From assembly GCA_016200895.1 (NCBI GenBank), contig JACQDX010000033.1, positions 25,712-89,711 on the forward strand: a DNA stretch of 64,000 nucleotides, read 5' to 3'. Below the pieces are notes generated by a model that worked only from the letters and a program-made list of their open reading frames with translations, was not told where the DNA came from and ran no database searches. The DNA is from Burkholderiales bacterium. Lineage in GTDB: Bacteria; Pseudomonadota; Gammaproteobacteria; Burkholderiales; Burkholderiaceae_D. Below are positions 53,025 to 63,893 of this stretch, piece after piece (position 1 is the first letter of the stretch; the number at the start of each line of letters is the position of its first letter). The translations under genes were made by a program, and so were the position numbers.

Positions 53025-54233
53025 GTGTTAACACCAGAAACTACCATCCATCCTCAAGCGAGGCAGTTTGCTGGAAGGCGCGCTGTCCCATTCGCCTTCA
53101 TCCTTGCTTCTGCGACACTATTGTTGGCTTGTTCCAAGCCTGTCGAAAAAACTGAAGATATACGCCCGGTCAGGACTATTACCCTGGCAAGTAGCAATAT
53201 AGATGTCAATGCTGAGTTACCTGGCGAAGTGCGCCCCCGCATAGAGTCACGCCTGGGTTTTCGTGTTCCTGGCAAAATCGTCGCCCGCAAGGTTGATACT
53301 GGTACCCTGGTCAAGCGTGGTCAGGTATTGATGCAACTCGACCCGCAAGACCTGGCACTGGCACAGGTCCAGGCCAAAGCAGGCTTGTCTGCAGCAGAAA
53401 GTAACCGTGATCTGGCCAGGGCAGAACTCAAGCGTTATCAAGAATTGCGCGCCAAGAATTTTGTTGCAGCAGCCGTGCTGGATGGCAAGGAGGTAGCGGC
53501 CAAGTCAGCACAATCAACTTACGAACAGGCACTGGCAGCTTATAAAAACCAGTCCAACCAGTCTTCTTACACCAGTCTGGTGGCAGATGTCGATGGTGTG
53601 GTGACCGGTATTGATGCCGAGGTTGGTCAAGTGGTTGCTGCTGGCACGCCCGTAGTACGTGTGGCGCAAATGGGTGCCATGGATGTGGTGGTTGGCATAC
53701 CTGAAGATAAAATCAATTCCATCCGTCAAATGACGGACGTGAATGTGCGCTTGTGGGCTAATCCTGGTCAGTCCATTCCAGGTAAATTGCGTGAATTGTC
53801 ACCGATAGCAGATGCTGTGACGCGCACTTATACCGCCAAGGTCAGTCTCAGTGGTGACAATAAGGATGTGCAACTCGGCATGACAGCTTATGTTAGCTTC
53901 AATGCAAAAAATCCCAACAATGCGATCAAAGTGCCTTTGACGGCCTTGTTCCAGGAGAAAAATGCGTCTTCAGTCTGGGTGGTTGAATCTGGCATAGTCA
54001 GATTGGTGCCTGTGCAAGTTGCCGGTTCCTCTGGCGAAGAAGCTTTGCTGGCTGGTGGCGTCAAACCTGGTCAGGTGGTGGTGACAGCGGGTGCCAACTT
54101 GCTCAAGAACGGTCAAAAAGTGACTATTCTTGGTGTTGAGGTAGCTCCAACCGCCGCTGCAGCGTCGGCCAAGGCCGTAGCAGCTGCCAGTGAGGCAGCT
54201 CCGGCAGCAGCGGTCGCAGGAGCGACCAAATGA
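53025..54233 (+). CDS. RND efflux periplasmic adaptor (membrane fusion protein)
   Basis: 402 residues. A long N-terminus leads to a signal with lipobox TLLLACSKP (Cys36). The adaptor domains follow: lipoyl/beta-barrel start RVPGKIVARKVDTGTLVKRGQVLMQLD, helical hairpin (about 110-180), YTSLVADVDGVVTGIDAEVGQVV, beta-barrel and membrane-proximal domains to about 370, then an Ala-rich tail. GTG appears to be the start, behind AAAGGAAAA. It overlaps the pump gene by four bases. No TolC-type gene is present, so the outer channel must come from elsewhere. Substrate unknown. Confidence 0.9.
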   Translation: MLTPETTIHPQARQFAGRRAVPFAFILASATLLLACSKPVEKTEDIRPVRTITLASSNIDVNAELPGEVRPRIESRLGFRVPGKIVARKVDTGTLVKRGQVLMQLDPQDLALAQVQAKAGLSAAESNRDLARAELKRYQELRAKNFVAAAVLDGKEVAAKSAQSTYEQALAAYKNQSNQSSYTSLVADVDGVVTGIDAEVGQVVAAGTPVVRVAQMGAMDVVVGIPEDKINSIRQMTDVNVRLWANPGQSIPGKLRELSPIADAVTRTYTAKVSLSGDNKDVQLGMTAYVSFNAKNPNNAIKVPLTALFQEKNASSVWVVESGIVRLVPVQVAGSSGEEALLAGGVKPGQVVVTAGANLLKNGQKVTILGVEVAPTAAAASAKAVAAASEAAPAAAVAGATK

Positions 54234-57200
54234 GTGATTCTTCACGCGGTTTCAATTTATCCAGATGGGCGCTGGAGCATATCCCGCTGACGCGCTATCT
54301 GATGGTGGTGCTGTTGCTGGGTGGCATACTTAGCTATAGCAGGCTGGGGCAGGATGAAGATCCGCCGTTTACTTTCCGTGCCATGGTGGTGCGGGCTATC
54401 TGGCCAGGTGCGACAGCCTTGCAAATGGCTGATCAGGTGACTGACAAGCTGGAAAAAAAGCTGCAGGAGACGCCGTATATAGACAAGATACGCAGTTACT
54501 CCAAGCCAGGTGAAACTTTAATCATCCTGCAATTGCGCGAATCGACGCCACCCAAAGACACTGCGCAATCCTGGTATCAGGTGCGCAAGAAGATAGGTGA
54601 TATCCGTTCAAGCTTGCCGCCTGGCGTACTTGGCCCATTCTTCAATGATGAATTCGGTGATACCTACGGCTCCATCTTTGCCTTGTCCGGTGATGGCTTC
54701 AAGTATGAAGAAGTCAAGGAATATGCAGACTTCGTACGCCAGCAGTTTTTGCGCATTCCTTCTGTGGCCAAGGTCGAGTTATTCGGCGTACAGGATGAGA
54801 AAATCAATATTGAATTCTCGCAAAAGAAGTTCTCGCAACTAGGTGTGCCTTTTGACGCCATCGTAGGGCAAATCAATTCACAAAATGGTGTTGAAGCCAC
54901 GGGTGTTTTAACGACATCGACCGACAATCTGCAAGTGCGTATTTCAGGCGCACTGATGACGGTGAAAGAGTTGGAGAATTTGCAGTTGCGCGCCAATGGC
55001 ACGACTTTCCGCCTTGGTGATTTTGCCACAGTCAAACGCGAGTATAAAAATCCACCGCAAGACAAAATGCGCTTTAATGGCAAAGACGTTGTCGGCCTGG
55101 GTATCTCCATGGAAAAGGGTGGCAATATTATCGAGCTGGGCAAGCACTTGCAAATTAATGTTGCTGAAATCAAGGCCAAATTGCCAGTGGGTATTACGCT
55201 GGAGCAGGTGACCAATCAGCCAGATGCAGTCAAGTCTTCCGTCGGTGAATTTATCCGCACTTTGATAGAAGCGGTGATTATCGTGCTTGCCGTCAGTTTT
55301 CTGGCCCTGGGTTTGCATACCAAGCCTTTCCGCCTGGATATCTGGCCTGGTCTGGTAGTCGGTTTGACGATACCTTTGGTGCTGGCGATTACCTTCCTGT
55401 TCATGCGCATACTGGATATCGATTTACATAAGATCTCGCTCGGTGCATTGATTATCGCCCTGGGTTTGCTGGTCGATGATGCGATTATTGCGGTGGAGAT
55501 GATGGTCAGGAAGATGGAGGAGGGTTTCTCGCGTTTTGATGCGGCGACCTTTGCCTACACATCTACTGCAATGCCTATGCTGACAGGTACCCTGATTACG
55601 GCTGCAGGTTTCTTGCCTATTGGCCTGGCAAAATCTGCTGCCGGTGAGTATACCTTCTCCATGTTCTCGGTGAATGCTTTGGCTTTGCTGATTTCATGGC
55701 TGGCTGCGGTTATTTTTACACCGTATCTGGGTTATCTGCTGTTGAAGGTCAAGCCGCATGCTGGTGGTGGCGGCAGTGAGCATGAGATTTTCGATACACC
55801 GTTTTACTCACGCTTCCGTGCACTGGTTAACTGGTGCGTGACCTGGCGCAAGACGACCATTGTCATTACGCTAGGTGTGTTCATGTTGGGTGTGTACGGA
55901 TTCAAATTCATTGAACAGCAATTCTTCCCGGATTCCAGTCGTCCTGAGTTGATGGTGGAATTGTGGTTGCCCGAAGGTTCTTCTTTCAAGGCGACAGAGG
56001 CGCAAGCCAAGAAGTTTGAAGCTTTCATACAAAAACAGGAGGGCGTGGAAAGTGTCACCAGCTATGTAGGTACGGGCAGTCCGCGTTTCTATTTGCCGCT
56101 GGATCAGATTTTCCCGCAAACCAACGTGTCGCAGATCGTGGTCTTGCCTAAGGATTTGAAGGCGCGTTCCGCATTGCGCTTGAAAATCATCGAAGCCTTC
56201 AAGAAAGATTTTCCTGAGGTTCGTGGCCGTGTGAAACTCTTGCCTAACGGCCCACCAGTTCCTTATCCAGTGCAATTCCGTGTGACCGGTCTGGAAGTAA
56301 CCAAGGTCAGGGAAATTGCGGACCGTGTTAAAGAAGTCATGCGCGCCAATCCAAATACAGTCGGGGTGAATGACAATTGGAATGAATCGGTCAAAGTCGT
56401 GCGTATTGATCTGGATCAGGATAAATTGCGTGCCTTGGGCATTACGTCGCAAGCTGTTATGCGCGCTGCGAATACTATCCTGACGGGTTCTACTGTAGGC
56501 CAGTTCCGTGATGGCAATAAGCTGATTGATATCGTGGTACGTCAGCCTGTAGATGAACGTTCTACCATTGATGCATTGGGCAATGCCAATGTACCAACTG
56601 GTAGCGGCAAGTATGTGCCATTGTCTCAAGTGGCGCGTATCAACCTGGTCTGGGAGCCAGGTGTGGTCTGGCGTGAAGGTCGTGAATGGGCGGTGACCGT
56701 GCAATCAGACGTGGTGGATGGCATACAGGGGCCAACAGTATCTAGCCAGGTATCACCGAAGCTGGATCAGATCAGGGCGAGCCTCTTGCCGGGTTACAAG
56801 ATAGAACTGGCAGGTGCAGCAGCGGATAGTGGCAAGGCGCAGGAATCGATTGCTGCGAATGTACCTTTGGTGATCTTTATCATTTTCACCTTGCTGATGT
56901 TGCAATTGCATAGTTTCTCCAGGGCTCTGCTGGTATTCCTGACTGGTCCTCTGGGTGTGGCGGGAGCTGCTATGGCCTTGTTGATACTGCAACGTCCATT
57001 CGGCTTCGTGGCTCAGCTTGGTGTGATTGCCTTGTTCGGTATGATTATCCGTAACTCGGTGATCCTGATTGACCAGATCGAGCATGATATAGGCGAGGGT
57101 GTTGCGCCTTGGGATGCGATTGTGGAATCAGCAGTGCGCCGCTTCCGCCCAATTATCCTGACAGCAGCTGCAGCCGTGCTGGCGATGATACCTTTGTCAC

Positions 57201-57328
57201 GTTCTGTGTTCTGGGGGCCGATGGCGGTCGCTATCATGGGCGGCTTGGTTATTGCCACAGCCTTGACCTTGTTGTTCTTGCCAGCTTTGTATGCTGCCTG
57301 GTTCAGGGTCAAGAAAACCAGTATCTGA
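54230..57328 (+). CDS. RND efflux pump (inner-membrane transporter)
   Basis: 1032 residues, 12 predicted membrane helices with two large periplasmic loops. The N-terminus (LSRWALEHIPLTRYLMVVLLL) and LGQDEDPPFTFRAMVVRAIWPGA are typical of the HAE-1/CusA-like pumps. The proton-relay Asp pair is visible in GLLVDDAIIAVEMMVRKMEEG in helix 4. The later Lys and Thr are expected in helices 10-11 (FGMIIRNSVILIDQI). Similar pumps export drugs, dyes or fatty acids; the sequence does not fix the substrate. Coupled to the adaptor gene by a four-base overlap. Confidence 0.93.
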   Translation: MSDSSRGFNLSRWALEHIPLTRYLMVVLLLGGILSYSRLGQDEDPPFTFRAMVVRAIWPGATALQMADQVTDKLEKKLQETPYIDKIRSYSKPGETLIILQLRESTPPKDTAQSWYQVRKKIGDIRSSLPPGVLGPFFNDEFGDTYGSIFALSGDGFKYEEVKEYADFVRQQFLRIPSVAKVELFGVQDEKINIEFSQKKFSQLGVPFDAIVGQINSQNGVEATGVLTTSTDNLQVRISGALMTVKELENLQLRANGTTFRLGDFATVKREYKNPPQDKMRFNGKDVVGLGISMEKGGNIIELGKHLQINVAEIKAKLPVGITLEQVTNQPDAVKSSVGEFIRTLIEAVIIVLAVSFLALGLHTKPFRLDIWPGLVVGLTIPLVLAITFLFMRILDIDLHKISLGALIIALGLLVDDAIIAVEMMVRKMEEGFSRFDAATFAYTSTAMPMLTGTLITAAGFLPIGLAKSAAGEYTFSMFSVNALALLISWLAAVIFTPYLGYLLLKVKPHAGGGGSEHEIFDTPFYSRFRALVNWCVTWRKTTIVITLGVFMLGVYGFKFIEQQFFPDSSRPELMVELWLPEGSSFKATEAQAKKFEAFIQKQEGVESVTSYVGTGSPRFYLPLDQIFPQTNVSQIVVLPKDLKARSALRLKIIEAFKKDFPEVRGRVKLLPNGPPVPYPVQFRVTGLEVTKVREIADRVKEVMRANPNTVGVNDNWNESVKVVRIDLDQDKLRALGITSQAVMRAANTILTGSTVGQFRDGNKLIDIVVRQPVDERSTIDALGNANVPTGSGKYVPLSQVARINLVWEPGVVWREGREWAVTVQSDVVDGIQGPTVSSQVSPKLDQIRASLLPGYKIELAGAAADSGKAQESIAANVPLVIFIIFTLLMLQLHSFSRALLVFLTGPLGVAGAAMALLILQRPFGFVAQLGVIALFGMIIRNSVILIDQIEHDIGEGVAPWDAIVESAVRRFRPIILTAAAAVLAMIPLSRSVFWGPMAVAIMGGLVIATALTLLFLPALYAAWFRVKKTSI

Positions 57329-57344
57329 GTCCGTACGGGACCTT

Positions 57345-57376
57345 GCCCCTGCCAGTACATGTGTGCTGGCAGGGGC
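57345..57376 (+). terminator. Hairpin after the RND operon
   Basis: Perfect 11-bp stem GCCCCTGCCAG / CTGGCAGGGGC with a ten-base loop, 17 bases after the pump stop. GAAAAG follows rather than T residues, so termination by this hairpin alone is uncertain. Confidence 0.5.
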
Positions 57377-57499
57377 GAAAAGTGGGTTAAGTACGGTATT
57401 GGAGCCTGTAGTAGGCTTGTATTTAAAAAAATAAGGCACATGCTGGTAAAATCCAGTAGAATATCGGGCTGGAGTTGTAATGCCACATACATCAGTTTT

Positions 57500-57533
57500 G
57501 GGCGACGCTTGAATTTCGGGTCGCCCTTTGCTT
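57500..57533 (+). terminator. Second hairpin with U-tract before tRNA-Leu
   Basis: Stem GGGCGAC / GTCGCCC (57500-57506, 57520-57526) followed by TTTGCTTTT. It has the form of an intrinsic terminator in the gap between the RND operon and tRNA-Leu, and could end either RND read-through or a short RNA starting near 57455. Confidence 0.5.
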
Positions 57534-57591
57534 TTGTAACGGCCGTGCTCAACGTGTGGCGGCATTGCGCCGGTGAACATAAACACATCCC

Positions 57592-57678
57592 GCGAGGATG
57601 GCGAAATTGGTAGACGCACCAGGTTTAGGTCCTGACGCCAGCAATGGTGTGGGGGTTCGAGTCCCCCTCCTCGCACCA
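57592..57678 (+). tRNA. tRNA-Leu (anticodon TAG)
   Basis: 87 bases with encoded CCA. Acceptor stem GCGAGGA / TCCTCGC, D-arm TGGCGAAATTGGTAGACGC, anticodon loop TTTAGGT, long variable arm (ACGCCAGCAATGGTGT), T-arm GGGGGTTCGAGTCCCCC. A tRNA-Leu directly before tig is common in Burkholderiales. Confidence 0.95.
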
Positions 57679-57706
57679 CAGAATTTTTACTATTTGGACG
57701 ATTTTC

Positions 57707-59056
57707 ATGGCAACTGCAGTCGAAACTTTAGATAAATTGGAACGCCGCTTGACGATTTCCTTCCCGGTCGCTGATGTGCAATCGGAAGTCGAAAAGCGTT
57801 TGAAACAGCGTGCACGCACAGCAAAAGCGCCTGGTTTCCGTCCTGGTAAAGTACCTATGAAAATGGTAGCTGCGCAATACGGCTACCAAGTAGAAACAGA
57901 AGTACTGAACGACAAAGTCGGCCAGGCTTTTGCTGCTGCGGCAAATGAAAACAAATTGCGTGTTGCTGGTTACCCAAGCATAGAGCCAAAGTCTGGATCA
58001 GACGTGGCTGAAGGCAGCTTGGCATTTGATGCAATTTTTGAAGTGTATCCAGAAATTACGGTCGGTGATTTGTCTGTTGCTGAAGTAGAGCAAGTCAAAT
58101 CTGACGTGACAGACGCTGAAATCGATAAAACTATTGATATCCTGCGCAAGCAACGCGTGCATTTCCACGTTAAAGGCGAGCAGGGCGCGCATGGTGACGG
58201 TGGTGTAGACCAGTCTGCACAAAATGGCGACCGCGCTACAGTAGATTTCGTAGGCAAGATCGACGGCGTCGAATTTGCTGGCGGCAAAGCTGATGGTTTT
58301 GCATTCGTACTGGGCGAAGGCCGCATGTTGCCTGAGTTTGAAACAGCGACTATCGGTTTGAAAGTTGGCGAATCCAAGACTTTCCCATTGGCTTTCCCTG
58401 AAGACTACCATGGCAAGGATGTTGCCGGTAAGACTGCAGAATTCACCATCACTTTGACAAAACTGGAATGGGCGCACATGCCTGAAGTAGATTCCGAATT
58501 TGCCAAGATGCTGGGCGTGGAAGACGGCGATCTGGTCAAGATGCGCACTGACATAAAGGAAAACCTGGAGCGTGAAGTACGCGGCCGCGTTAAGTCCAAG
58601 ACCAAAGAAAGCGTCATGGATGCACTGGTTAAAACAGTTGAATTCGATGTGCCTAAAACTCTGGTTGCCCAAGACAGCGAACGCCTGGCAGAAATGACAC
58701 GTCAAGACATGGCGCAACGCGGTATGAACGTCAACGACGTACCATTCCCTGCTGATCTGTTCAATGCACAAGCTGAGCGCCGTGTTCGCCTGGGTTTGAT
58801 CCTGGCTGAACTGGTCAAGGCTAACAGCCTGCAAGCAACAACTGAACAAATCAAGGCGCAAGTTGAAGATTTCGCTCAAAGCTATGAAGACCCGCAGCAA
58901 GTCGTTAAATATTATTTCAGCGACCGCAACCGTCTGGCCGAAGTTGAAGCCCTTGTATTAGAAGAAAACGTCGTTAACTATGTGCTGGGTAAAGCGAAAG
59001 TCACAGACAAAGTTCTGCCTTTCGACGAATTGATGGGTAACAACGCACAAGCGTAA
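57707..59056 (+). CDS. tig: Trigger factor
   Basis: 449 residues from the ATG at 57707 ([20 protein letters not shown]); the frame is open further upstream only through the tRNA-Leu gene. Ribosome-binding domain with [23 protein letters not shown]-like PPIase domain with [26 protein letters not shown]-terminal helical domain from about 255. Ribosome-associated folding catalyst. First of tig-clpP-clpX-lon; clpP follows in 17 bases. Confidence 0.96.
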   Translation: MATAVETLDKLERRLTISFPVADVQSEVEKRLKQRARTAKAPGFRPGKVPMKMVAAQYGYQVETEVLNDKVGQAFAAAANENKLRVAGYPSIEPKSGSDVAEGSLAFDAIFEVYPEITVGDLSVAEVEQVKSDVTDAEIDKTIDILRKQRVHFHVKGEQGAHGDGGVDQSAQNGDRATVDFVGKIDGVEFAGGKADGFAFVLGEGRMLPEFETATIGLKVGESKTFPLAFPEDYHGKDVAGKTAEFTITLTKLEWAHMPEVDSEFAKMLGVEDGDLVKMRTDIKENLEREVRGRVKSKTKESVMDALVKTVEFDVPKTLVAQDSERLAEMTRQDMAQRGMNVNDVPFPADLFNAQAERRVRLGLILAELVKANSLQATTEQIKAQVEDFAQSYEDPQQVVKYYFSDRNRLAEVEALVLEENVVNYVLGKAKVTDKVLPFDELMGNNAQA

Positions 59057-59073
59057 CAAATAAAGGAAAACAC

Positions 59074-59700
59074 ATGACAGGCATCATCCGTAATTCGGCA
59101 CTGGACACAAACATGCTGGGCATGGTGCCTATGGTGATTGAGCAAAGCGGCAGAGGTGAGCGTGCATACGACATCTATTCCCGTTTACTCAAGGAGCGTG
59201 TGATTTTCCTGGTTGGTCCGGTTAATGATCAGGCTGCTAACCTCATCGTCGCACAATTGCTGTTTTTGGAAAGTGAAAACCCTGACAAGGATATTTCACT
59301 GTACATCAATTCTCCTGGCGGTTCGGTTTCTGCAGGTATGGCGATTTACGACACCATGCAGTTTATCAAGCCCGATGTTTCAACTTTGTGTACTGGCCTG
59401 GCTGCTTCGATGGGCGCATTCCTGCTGGCCGCTGGTGCCAAGGGCAAGCGTTTTTCTCTGCCAAATTCCCGTATCATGATTCACCAGCCTCTGGGCGGCG
59501 CCCAAGGACAGGCATCTGATATTGAAATTCAGGCTCGCGAAATTCTGTATTTGCGTGAGCGGCTGAATGGTATCCTGGCTGAAAAAACTGGCCGTAGTCT
59601 GGAGCAAATTGCTAAAGACACGGATCGCGATAATTTCATGTCGGCAGATGCTGCTGCGGAATATGGTCTGATCGACAAGGTGTTGGCACATCGCGCTTAA
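59074..59700 (+). CDS. clpP: ATP-dependent Clp protease proteolytic subunit ClpP
   Basis: 208 residues. Catalytic Ser in [14 protein letters not shown], His in [15 protein letters not shown], Asp in [19 protein letters not shown]. Forms the double heptamer that degrades substrates fed by ClpX. Full length, AAAGGAAA site before the ATG. Confidence 0.97.
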   Translation: MTGIIRNSALDTNMLGMVPMVIEQSGRGERAYDIYSRLLKERVIFLVGPVNDQAANLIVAQLLFLESENPDKDISLYINSPGGSVSAGMAIYDTMQFIKPDVSTLCTGLAASMGAFLLAAGAKGKRFSLPNSRIMIHQPLGGAQGQASDIEIQAREILYLRERLNGILAEKTGRSLEQIAKDTDRDNFMSADAAAEYGLIDKVLAHRA

Positions 59701-59733
59701 GTCTCACTTAACCACGTAGCTTGTAAAAAGAAG

Positions 59734-59767
59734 AACGCCTGTTCCGTGATGGTCCGGGCGTTTTTTT
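59734..59767 (+). terminator. Terminator after clpP
   Basis: Stem AACGCC / GGCGTT (59734-59739, 59757-59762) with a partial inner match, then seven T. It separates clpP from clpX, so clpX probably has its own promoter in the 200 bases that follow. Confidence 0.75.
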
Positions 59768-59969
59768 ATTCTGTTCTATAATGTCTCATTGCTCCCATGC
59801 TTGCATATTGATGTCATGACGAAAGCCGTTTTTGCAGGTAATATGCAAGTCCAAGAAGCTGAGGAAATTTGTACTTAATTTGCGCGGGCAAAGCCTGAGT
59901 AAAATACCGTCAAGCCGCAGCTTAACCACTGATTTTATAGATTAATTTTGTTTATTTCATATACGTATC

Positions 59970-61235
59970 ATGCCCGATAAAAAATCCTCCAGCGGAGAAA
60001 AGTTGCTCTATTGCTCGTTTTGCGGCAAGAGTCAGCATGAGGTTAAGAAATTAATTGCAGGGCCATCCGTATTCATTTGCGACGAGTGTATCGATTTGTG
60101 CAATGACATCATTCGTGACGAAGTGTCCGAAATTGATAATATTGCCAGCGCGAAAACTGAATTGCCTACGCCGCAAGAAATCACTGATTTGCTGGATCAA
60201 TATGTCATTGGTCAGCTTGGCGCCAAGCGCATTCTGGCAGTAGCGGTATATAACCATTACAAGCGCCTCAAGCACTTAGGTAAAAAAGACGATGTCGAGC
60301 TGGCAAAGAGTAACATCTTGCTGGTAGGGCCGACTGGCTCCGGCAAGACCTTGCTGGCGCAAACTTTGGCACGCATGTTGAATGTCCCTTTCGTGATCGC
60401 TGATGCGACTACTCTGACTGAAGCAGGCTATGTTGGTGAGGACGTAGAAAACATCATTCAAAAATTGCTGCAAAACTGCAATTATGAAGTCGAGCGCGCT
60501 CAAAAGGGTATCGTTTACATTGATGAGATTGATAAGATTTCCCGCAAATCTGATAATCCTTCGATTACCCGCGATGTGTCCGGTGAAGGCGTACAACAGG
60601 CTTTGCTGAAGTTGGTCGAGGGTACGATGGCTTCTGTGCCGCCTCAGGGTGGCCGCAAGCATCCTAACCAGGATTTCATCCAGATTGATACTACCAATAT
60701 CATGTTCATCTGCGGTGGTGCGTTTGATGGCCTGGCCAAGATCATTTCTGATCGTTCTGAGCGCAGCGGCATAGGTTTCTCTGCTAGTGTCAAGAGCCAG
60801 GCAGAAAAGAGCGCCAGCGAAGTCATGCAAGATGCCGAGCCTCAGGATTTGATCAAGTTTGGCCTCATCCCAGAGCTGGTTGGCCGTTTGCCTGTGATTG
60901 CCACATTAAATGAGTTGGATGAAGCCGCCCTGATCCAGATTCTGGTCGAACCAAAAAATGCCCTGATCAAGCAATATGCAAAATTGCTGGAGATGGAAGG
61001 TACTGAATTGGAAATTCGCCCGGCTGCCTTGCAGGCGATTGCCAAAAAAGCGATTAAGCGTAAGACGGGTGCCCGTGGTTTGCGTTCCATTCTTGAACAT
61101 GCCTTGCTGGATGTCATGTATGACTTGCCTAGCCACCAGAATGTTGAGAAGGTTGTTATTGATGAAAGCACGATCACCAATGGTGCAAAACCCTTGTTGA
61201 TTTACCATGAACAGCCAAAAGTAGCAGGTGCCTGA
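59970..61235 (+). CDS. clpX: Clp protease ATP-binding subunit ClpX
   Basis: 421 residues. The N-terminal zinc-binding domain ([23 protein letters not shown]) is followed by the AAA+ module: Walker [16 protein letters not shown], Walker [13 protein letters not shown], pore loop region [12 protein letters not shown], and GIGFSASV as the ClpP-docking (IGF) loop. Unfolds tagged substrates for ClpP. Followed by a clear terminator. Confidence 0.97.
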   Translation: MPDKKSSSGEKLLYCSFCGKSQHEVKKLIAGPSVFICDECIDLCNDIIRDEVSEIDNIASAKTELPTPQEITDLLDQYVIGQLGAKRILAVAVYNHYKRLKHLGKKDDVELAKSNILLVGPTGSGKTLLAQTLARMLNVPFVIADATTLTEAGYVGEDVENIIQKLLQNCNYEVERAQKGIVYIDEIDKISRKSDNPSITRDVSGEGVQQALLKLVEGTMASVPPQGGRKHPNQDFIQIDTTNIMFICGGAFDGLAKIISDRSERSGIGFSASVKSQAEKSASEVMQDAEPQDLIKFGLIPELVGRLPVIATLNELDEAALIQILVEPKNALIKQYAKLLEMEGTELEIRPAALQAIAKKAIKRKTGARGLRSILEHALLDVMYDLPSHQNVEKVVIDESTITNGAKPLLIYHEQPKVAGA

Positions 61236-61259
61236 TAGTATTGTTTGCCTGGAAGTAAG

Positions 61260-61290
61260 AAAAATGGGGAGTTAACTCCCCATTTTTTAT
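61260..61290 (+). terminator. Intrinsic terminator after clpX
   Basis: Stem AAAATGGGGAGTT / AACTCCCCATTTT with no loop bases, followed by TTTATTTATTT. Very similar to the livF terminator core. Confidence 0.85.
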
Positions 61291-61299
61291 TTATTTGCC

Positions 61300-61326
61300 T
61301 TGTTTTAATTTGATTCGAAGTACAAT
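61300..61326 (+). promoter_or_regulatory. lon: Candidate lon promoter
   Basis: TTGTTT (61300-61305) and TACAAT (61321-61326) with a 15-base spacer, downstream of the clpX terminator. No clear heat-shock (sigma-32) box was found. Confidence 0.4.
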
Positions 61327-61358
61327 GGATTAACAAAACGATTCTGGCTTCAATCGTA

Positions 61359-61396
61359 AAGCTACCCGGAGAAGCTCTCTGAGTGGCTTTTTTTAT
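61359..61396 (+). terminator. Terminator-like hairpin in the lon leader
   Basis: Outer stem AAGCTAC / GTGGCTT (one T-G pair), inner stem GAGA-AGC-TCTC, followed immediately by seven T. It lies between the candidate promoter and the lon ATG (77 bases ahead), so it could attenuate lon or end a short leader RNA. Confidence 0.5.
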
Positions 61397-61472
61397 TGTT
61401 TTTTTCCAGAATGGGCTTGTGTTTCCGCCCAGTGCGCCAACATTGTTAACCAGTATTTATGAAAGGTGCGCC

Positions 61473-63893
61473 ATGACGACTACTCTGATTACCGAACAAA
61501 CCCAATTGCCGTTGTTGCCACTGCGTGATGTCGTTGTATTCCCGCACATGGTAATCCCCCTGTTTGTGGGCCGCCCTAAATCCATTAAAGCCCTCGAAGC
61601 TGCCATGGATCAGGGCAAGAGCATCATGCTTGCCGCCCAGAAAGCCGCTGCCAAGGACGAACCTTCGGCAGATGACATTTACGAAATTGGTTGTATTGCC
61701 AATATCCTGCAAATGCTGAAATTACCCGACGGTACCGTCAAGGTGCTCGTCGAAGGTGCGCAACGCGCGCGCATCAGCAAGATCCATGATTCTGAATCGC
61801 ATTTCTTTGCTGATCTGACACCTATCGCCGTTGACGAAGGTGATGAATCAGAAGTGGAGGCTATGCGCCGCACTATCGTTCAGCAATTTGACCAATACGT
61901 CAAACTGAACAAAAAGATTCCGCCAGAAATTCTGGCATCCTTGTCCGGCATTGATGATGCTGGTCGCCTGGCAGACACCATTGCTGCGCACCTGCCTTTG
62001 AAGCTGGAACAAAAACAAGTCATCCTGGAAATTTTCAGCGTGGCTAAGCGTCTTGAACATTTGCTGGGTCAGCTCGAAGGCGAGCTCGATATCCTGCAAG
62101 TTGAGAAACGTATCCGTGGTCGCGTCAAGCGCCAGATGGAGAAATCCCAGCGCGAGTATTACCTGAACGAACAAGTCAAGGCGATACAGAAAGAGCTGGG
62201 CGAGGGTGAAGAAGGTGCCGATATTGACGAGCTGGAGAAAAAAATCCTTGCCGCCAAGATGCCTAAAGAAGCCCGCGACAAAGCACAGAACGAGTTGAAA
62301 AAACTCAAGATGATGTCGCCGATGTCGGCGGAAGCCACTGTCGTGCGCAATTACATCGATACCATTGTCAACTTGCCATGGAAGAAAAAATCCAAGGTCA
62401 ATAATGATTTGACGAATGCTGAAAAAGTATTGGAAGACGAACACTTTGGTCTTGATAAGGTCAAGGAACGTATCCTGGAATACCTTGCAGTGCAACAGCG
62501 CGTCGACAAGCTGAAAGCGCCTATTTTGTGTCTGGTAGGTCCTCCAGGTGTGGGTAAAACCTCGCTGGGGCAATCCATCGCCCGTGCCACAAACCGCAAG
62601 TTTGTGCGCATGGCCTTGGGTGGTGTGCGTGATGAGGCTGAAATTCGGGGTCATCGCCGTACTTACATAGGCTCAATGCCAGGCAAGATCTTGCAAAGTC
62701 TGTCCAAGGTTGGTGTACGTAATCCATTGTTCCTGCTGGATGAAGTGGACAAGATGGGTGCAGACTTCCGTGGCGACCCTTCGTCTGCCTTGCTGGAGGT
62801 CCTGGACCCTGAGCAAAATCACACTTTCTCGGACCACTATATCGAAGTTGATTTCGATTTGTCCGATGTAATGTTTGTAGCAACGTCCAACTCCTACAAT
62901 ATCCCGCCAGCTTTGCTGGACAGGATGGAAGTGATTCGTCTGTCGGGTTATACCGAGGATGAAAAGACCAGCATTGCTCAGCGCTACTTGTTGCCCAAGC
63001 AAATCAAAAATAATGGTTTGAAAGAAGGCGAAATCACTGTAGCTGAAAGTGCGATACGCGACATTATTCGCTATTACACCCGTGAAGCAGGCGTGCGCTC
63101 GCTGGAAAGAGAAATCTCCAAGATTTGCCGCAAGGTCGTGAAAATGCTCTTGCTGAAAAAGACAGAGAAAAAGGCCACGGTTAATTCCAAGAATCTGGAT
63201 AAATACCTGGGTGTGCGTCGCTATGACTTCGGTGTTGCCGTCAAGGACAATCAGGTTGGCCAGGTAGTTGGTTTGGCCTGGACTGAAGTGGGTGGCGATT
63301 TGCTGACCATAGAAGCTGTCGCCATGCCAGGTAAAGGTGGTGTTATTCGTACAGGTACATTGGGCGATGTCATGAAAGAATCCATCGAAGCAGCCCGCAC
63401 CGTGGTACGCAGCCGCGCCAAGCGTCTGGGTATCAAGGCGGATGTATTCGAGAAGAGCGACATTCATATCCACGTACCAGAAGGCGCGACACCAAAAGAT
63501 GGCCCATCTGCCGGTATTGCCATGACCACGGCTCTGGTGTCAGTGTTCACTGGCATCCCTGTTCGTGCCGATGTTGCCATGACAGGTGAGATCACGCTGC
63601 GTGGTGAAGTATTGCCTATTGGTGGCTTGAAAGAGAAATTGCTGGCTGCTCACCGTGGTGGTATCAAGACTGTGCTGATACCTGAGGAAAATGCCAAGGA
63701 TCTGACCGAGATTCCTGATAATGTCAAAAACAAACTGGAAATCATCCCGGTAAGGTGGATAGACAAAGTCCTGGAAATCGCGTTGGAAACTCAGCCTGTT
63801 CCTTTGGTGGATGAGCCTGTTCCAGTGGTAGCTGCTACACCTGCCACAGCACCAACTGAGACGCCTGCGGATACTACGGTGGTCAAGCACTAG
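61473..63893 (+). CDS. lon: ATP-dependent protease Lon
   Basis: 806 residues from the ATG at 61473 ([20 protein letters not shown]), after GAAAGGTGCGCC; an in-frame ATG at 61383 lies inside the leader hairpin and would add unrelated residues. N-domain ([15 protein letters not shown]), AAA+ with Walker [14 protein letters not shown], Ser-Lys dyad in [14 protein letters not shown] and [17 protein letters not shown]. Pro/Thr-rich short C-tail. The last few codons form the start of the long palindrome at the window edge. Confidence 0.97.
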   Translation: MTTTLITEQTQLPLLPLRDVVVFPHMVIPLFVGRPKSIKALEAAMDQGKSIMLAAQKAAAKDEPSADDIYEIGCIANILQMLKLPDGTVKVLVEGAQRARISKIHDSESHFFADLTPIAVDEGDESEVEAMRRTIVQQFDQYVKLNKKIPPEILASLSGIDDAGRLADTIAAHLPLKLEQKQVILEIFSVAKRLEHLLGQLEGELDILQVEKRIRGRVKRQMEKSQREYYLNEQVKAIQKELGEGEEGADIDELEKKILAAKMPKEARDKAQNELKKLKMMSPMSAEATVVRNYIDTIVNLPWKKKSKVNNDLTNAEKVLEDEHFGLDKVKERILEYLAVQQRVDKLKAPILCLVGPPGVGKTSLGQSIARATNRKFVRMALGGVRDEAEIRGHRRTYIGSMPGKILQSLSKVGVRNPLFLLDEVDKMGADFRGDPSSALLEVLDPEQNHTFSDHYIEVDFDLSDVMFVATSNSYNIPPALLDRMEVIRLSGYTEDEKTSIAQRYLLPKQIKNNGLKEGEITVAESAIRDIIRYYTREAGVRSLEREISKICRKVVKMLLLKKTEKKATVNSKNLDKYLGVRRYDFGVAVKDNQVGQVVGLAWTEVGGDLLTIEAVAMPGKGGVIRTGTLGDVMKESIEAARTVVRSRAKRLGIKADVFEKSDIHIHVPEGATPKDGPSAGIAMTTALVSVFTGIPVRADVAMTGEITLRGEVLPIGGLKEKLLAAHRGGIKTVLIPEENAKDLTEIPDNVKNKLEIIPVRWIDKVLEIALETQPVPLVDEPVPVVAATPATAPTETPADTTVVKH

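Noticed and set aside
57644..57706. Upstream extension of trigger factor
   Set aside because: Runs through the tRNA-Leu gene; the conserved start is at 57707.
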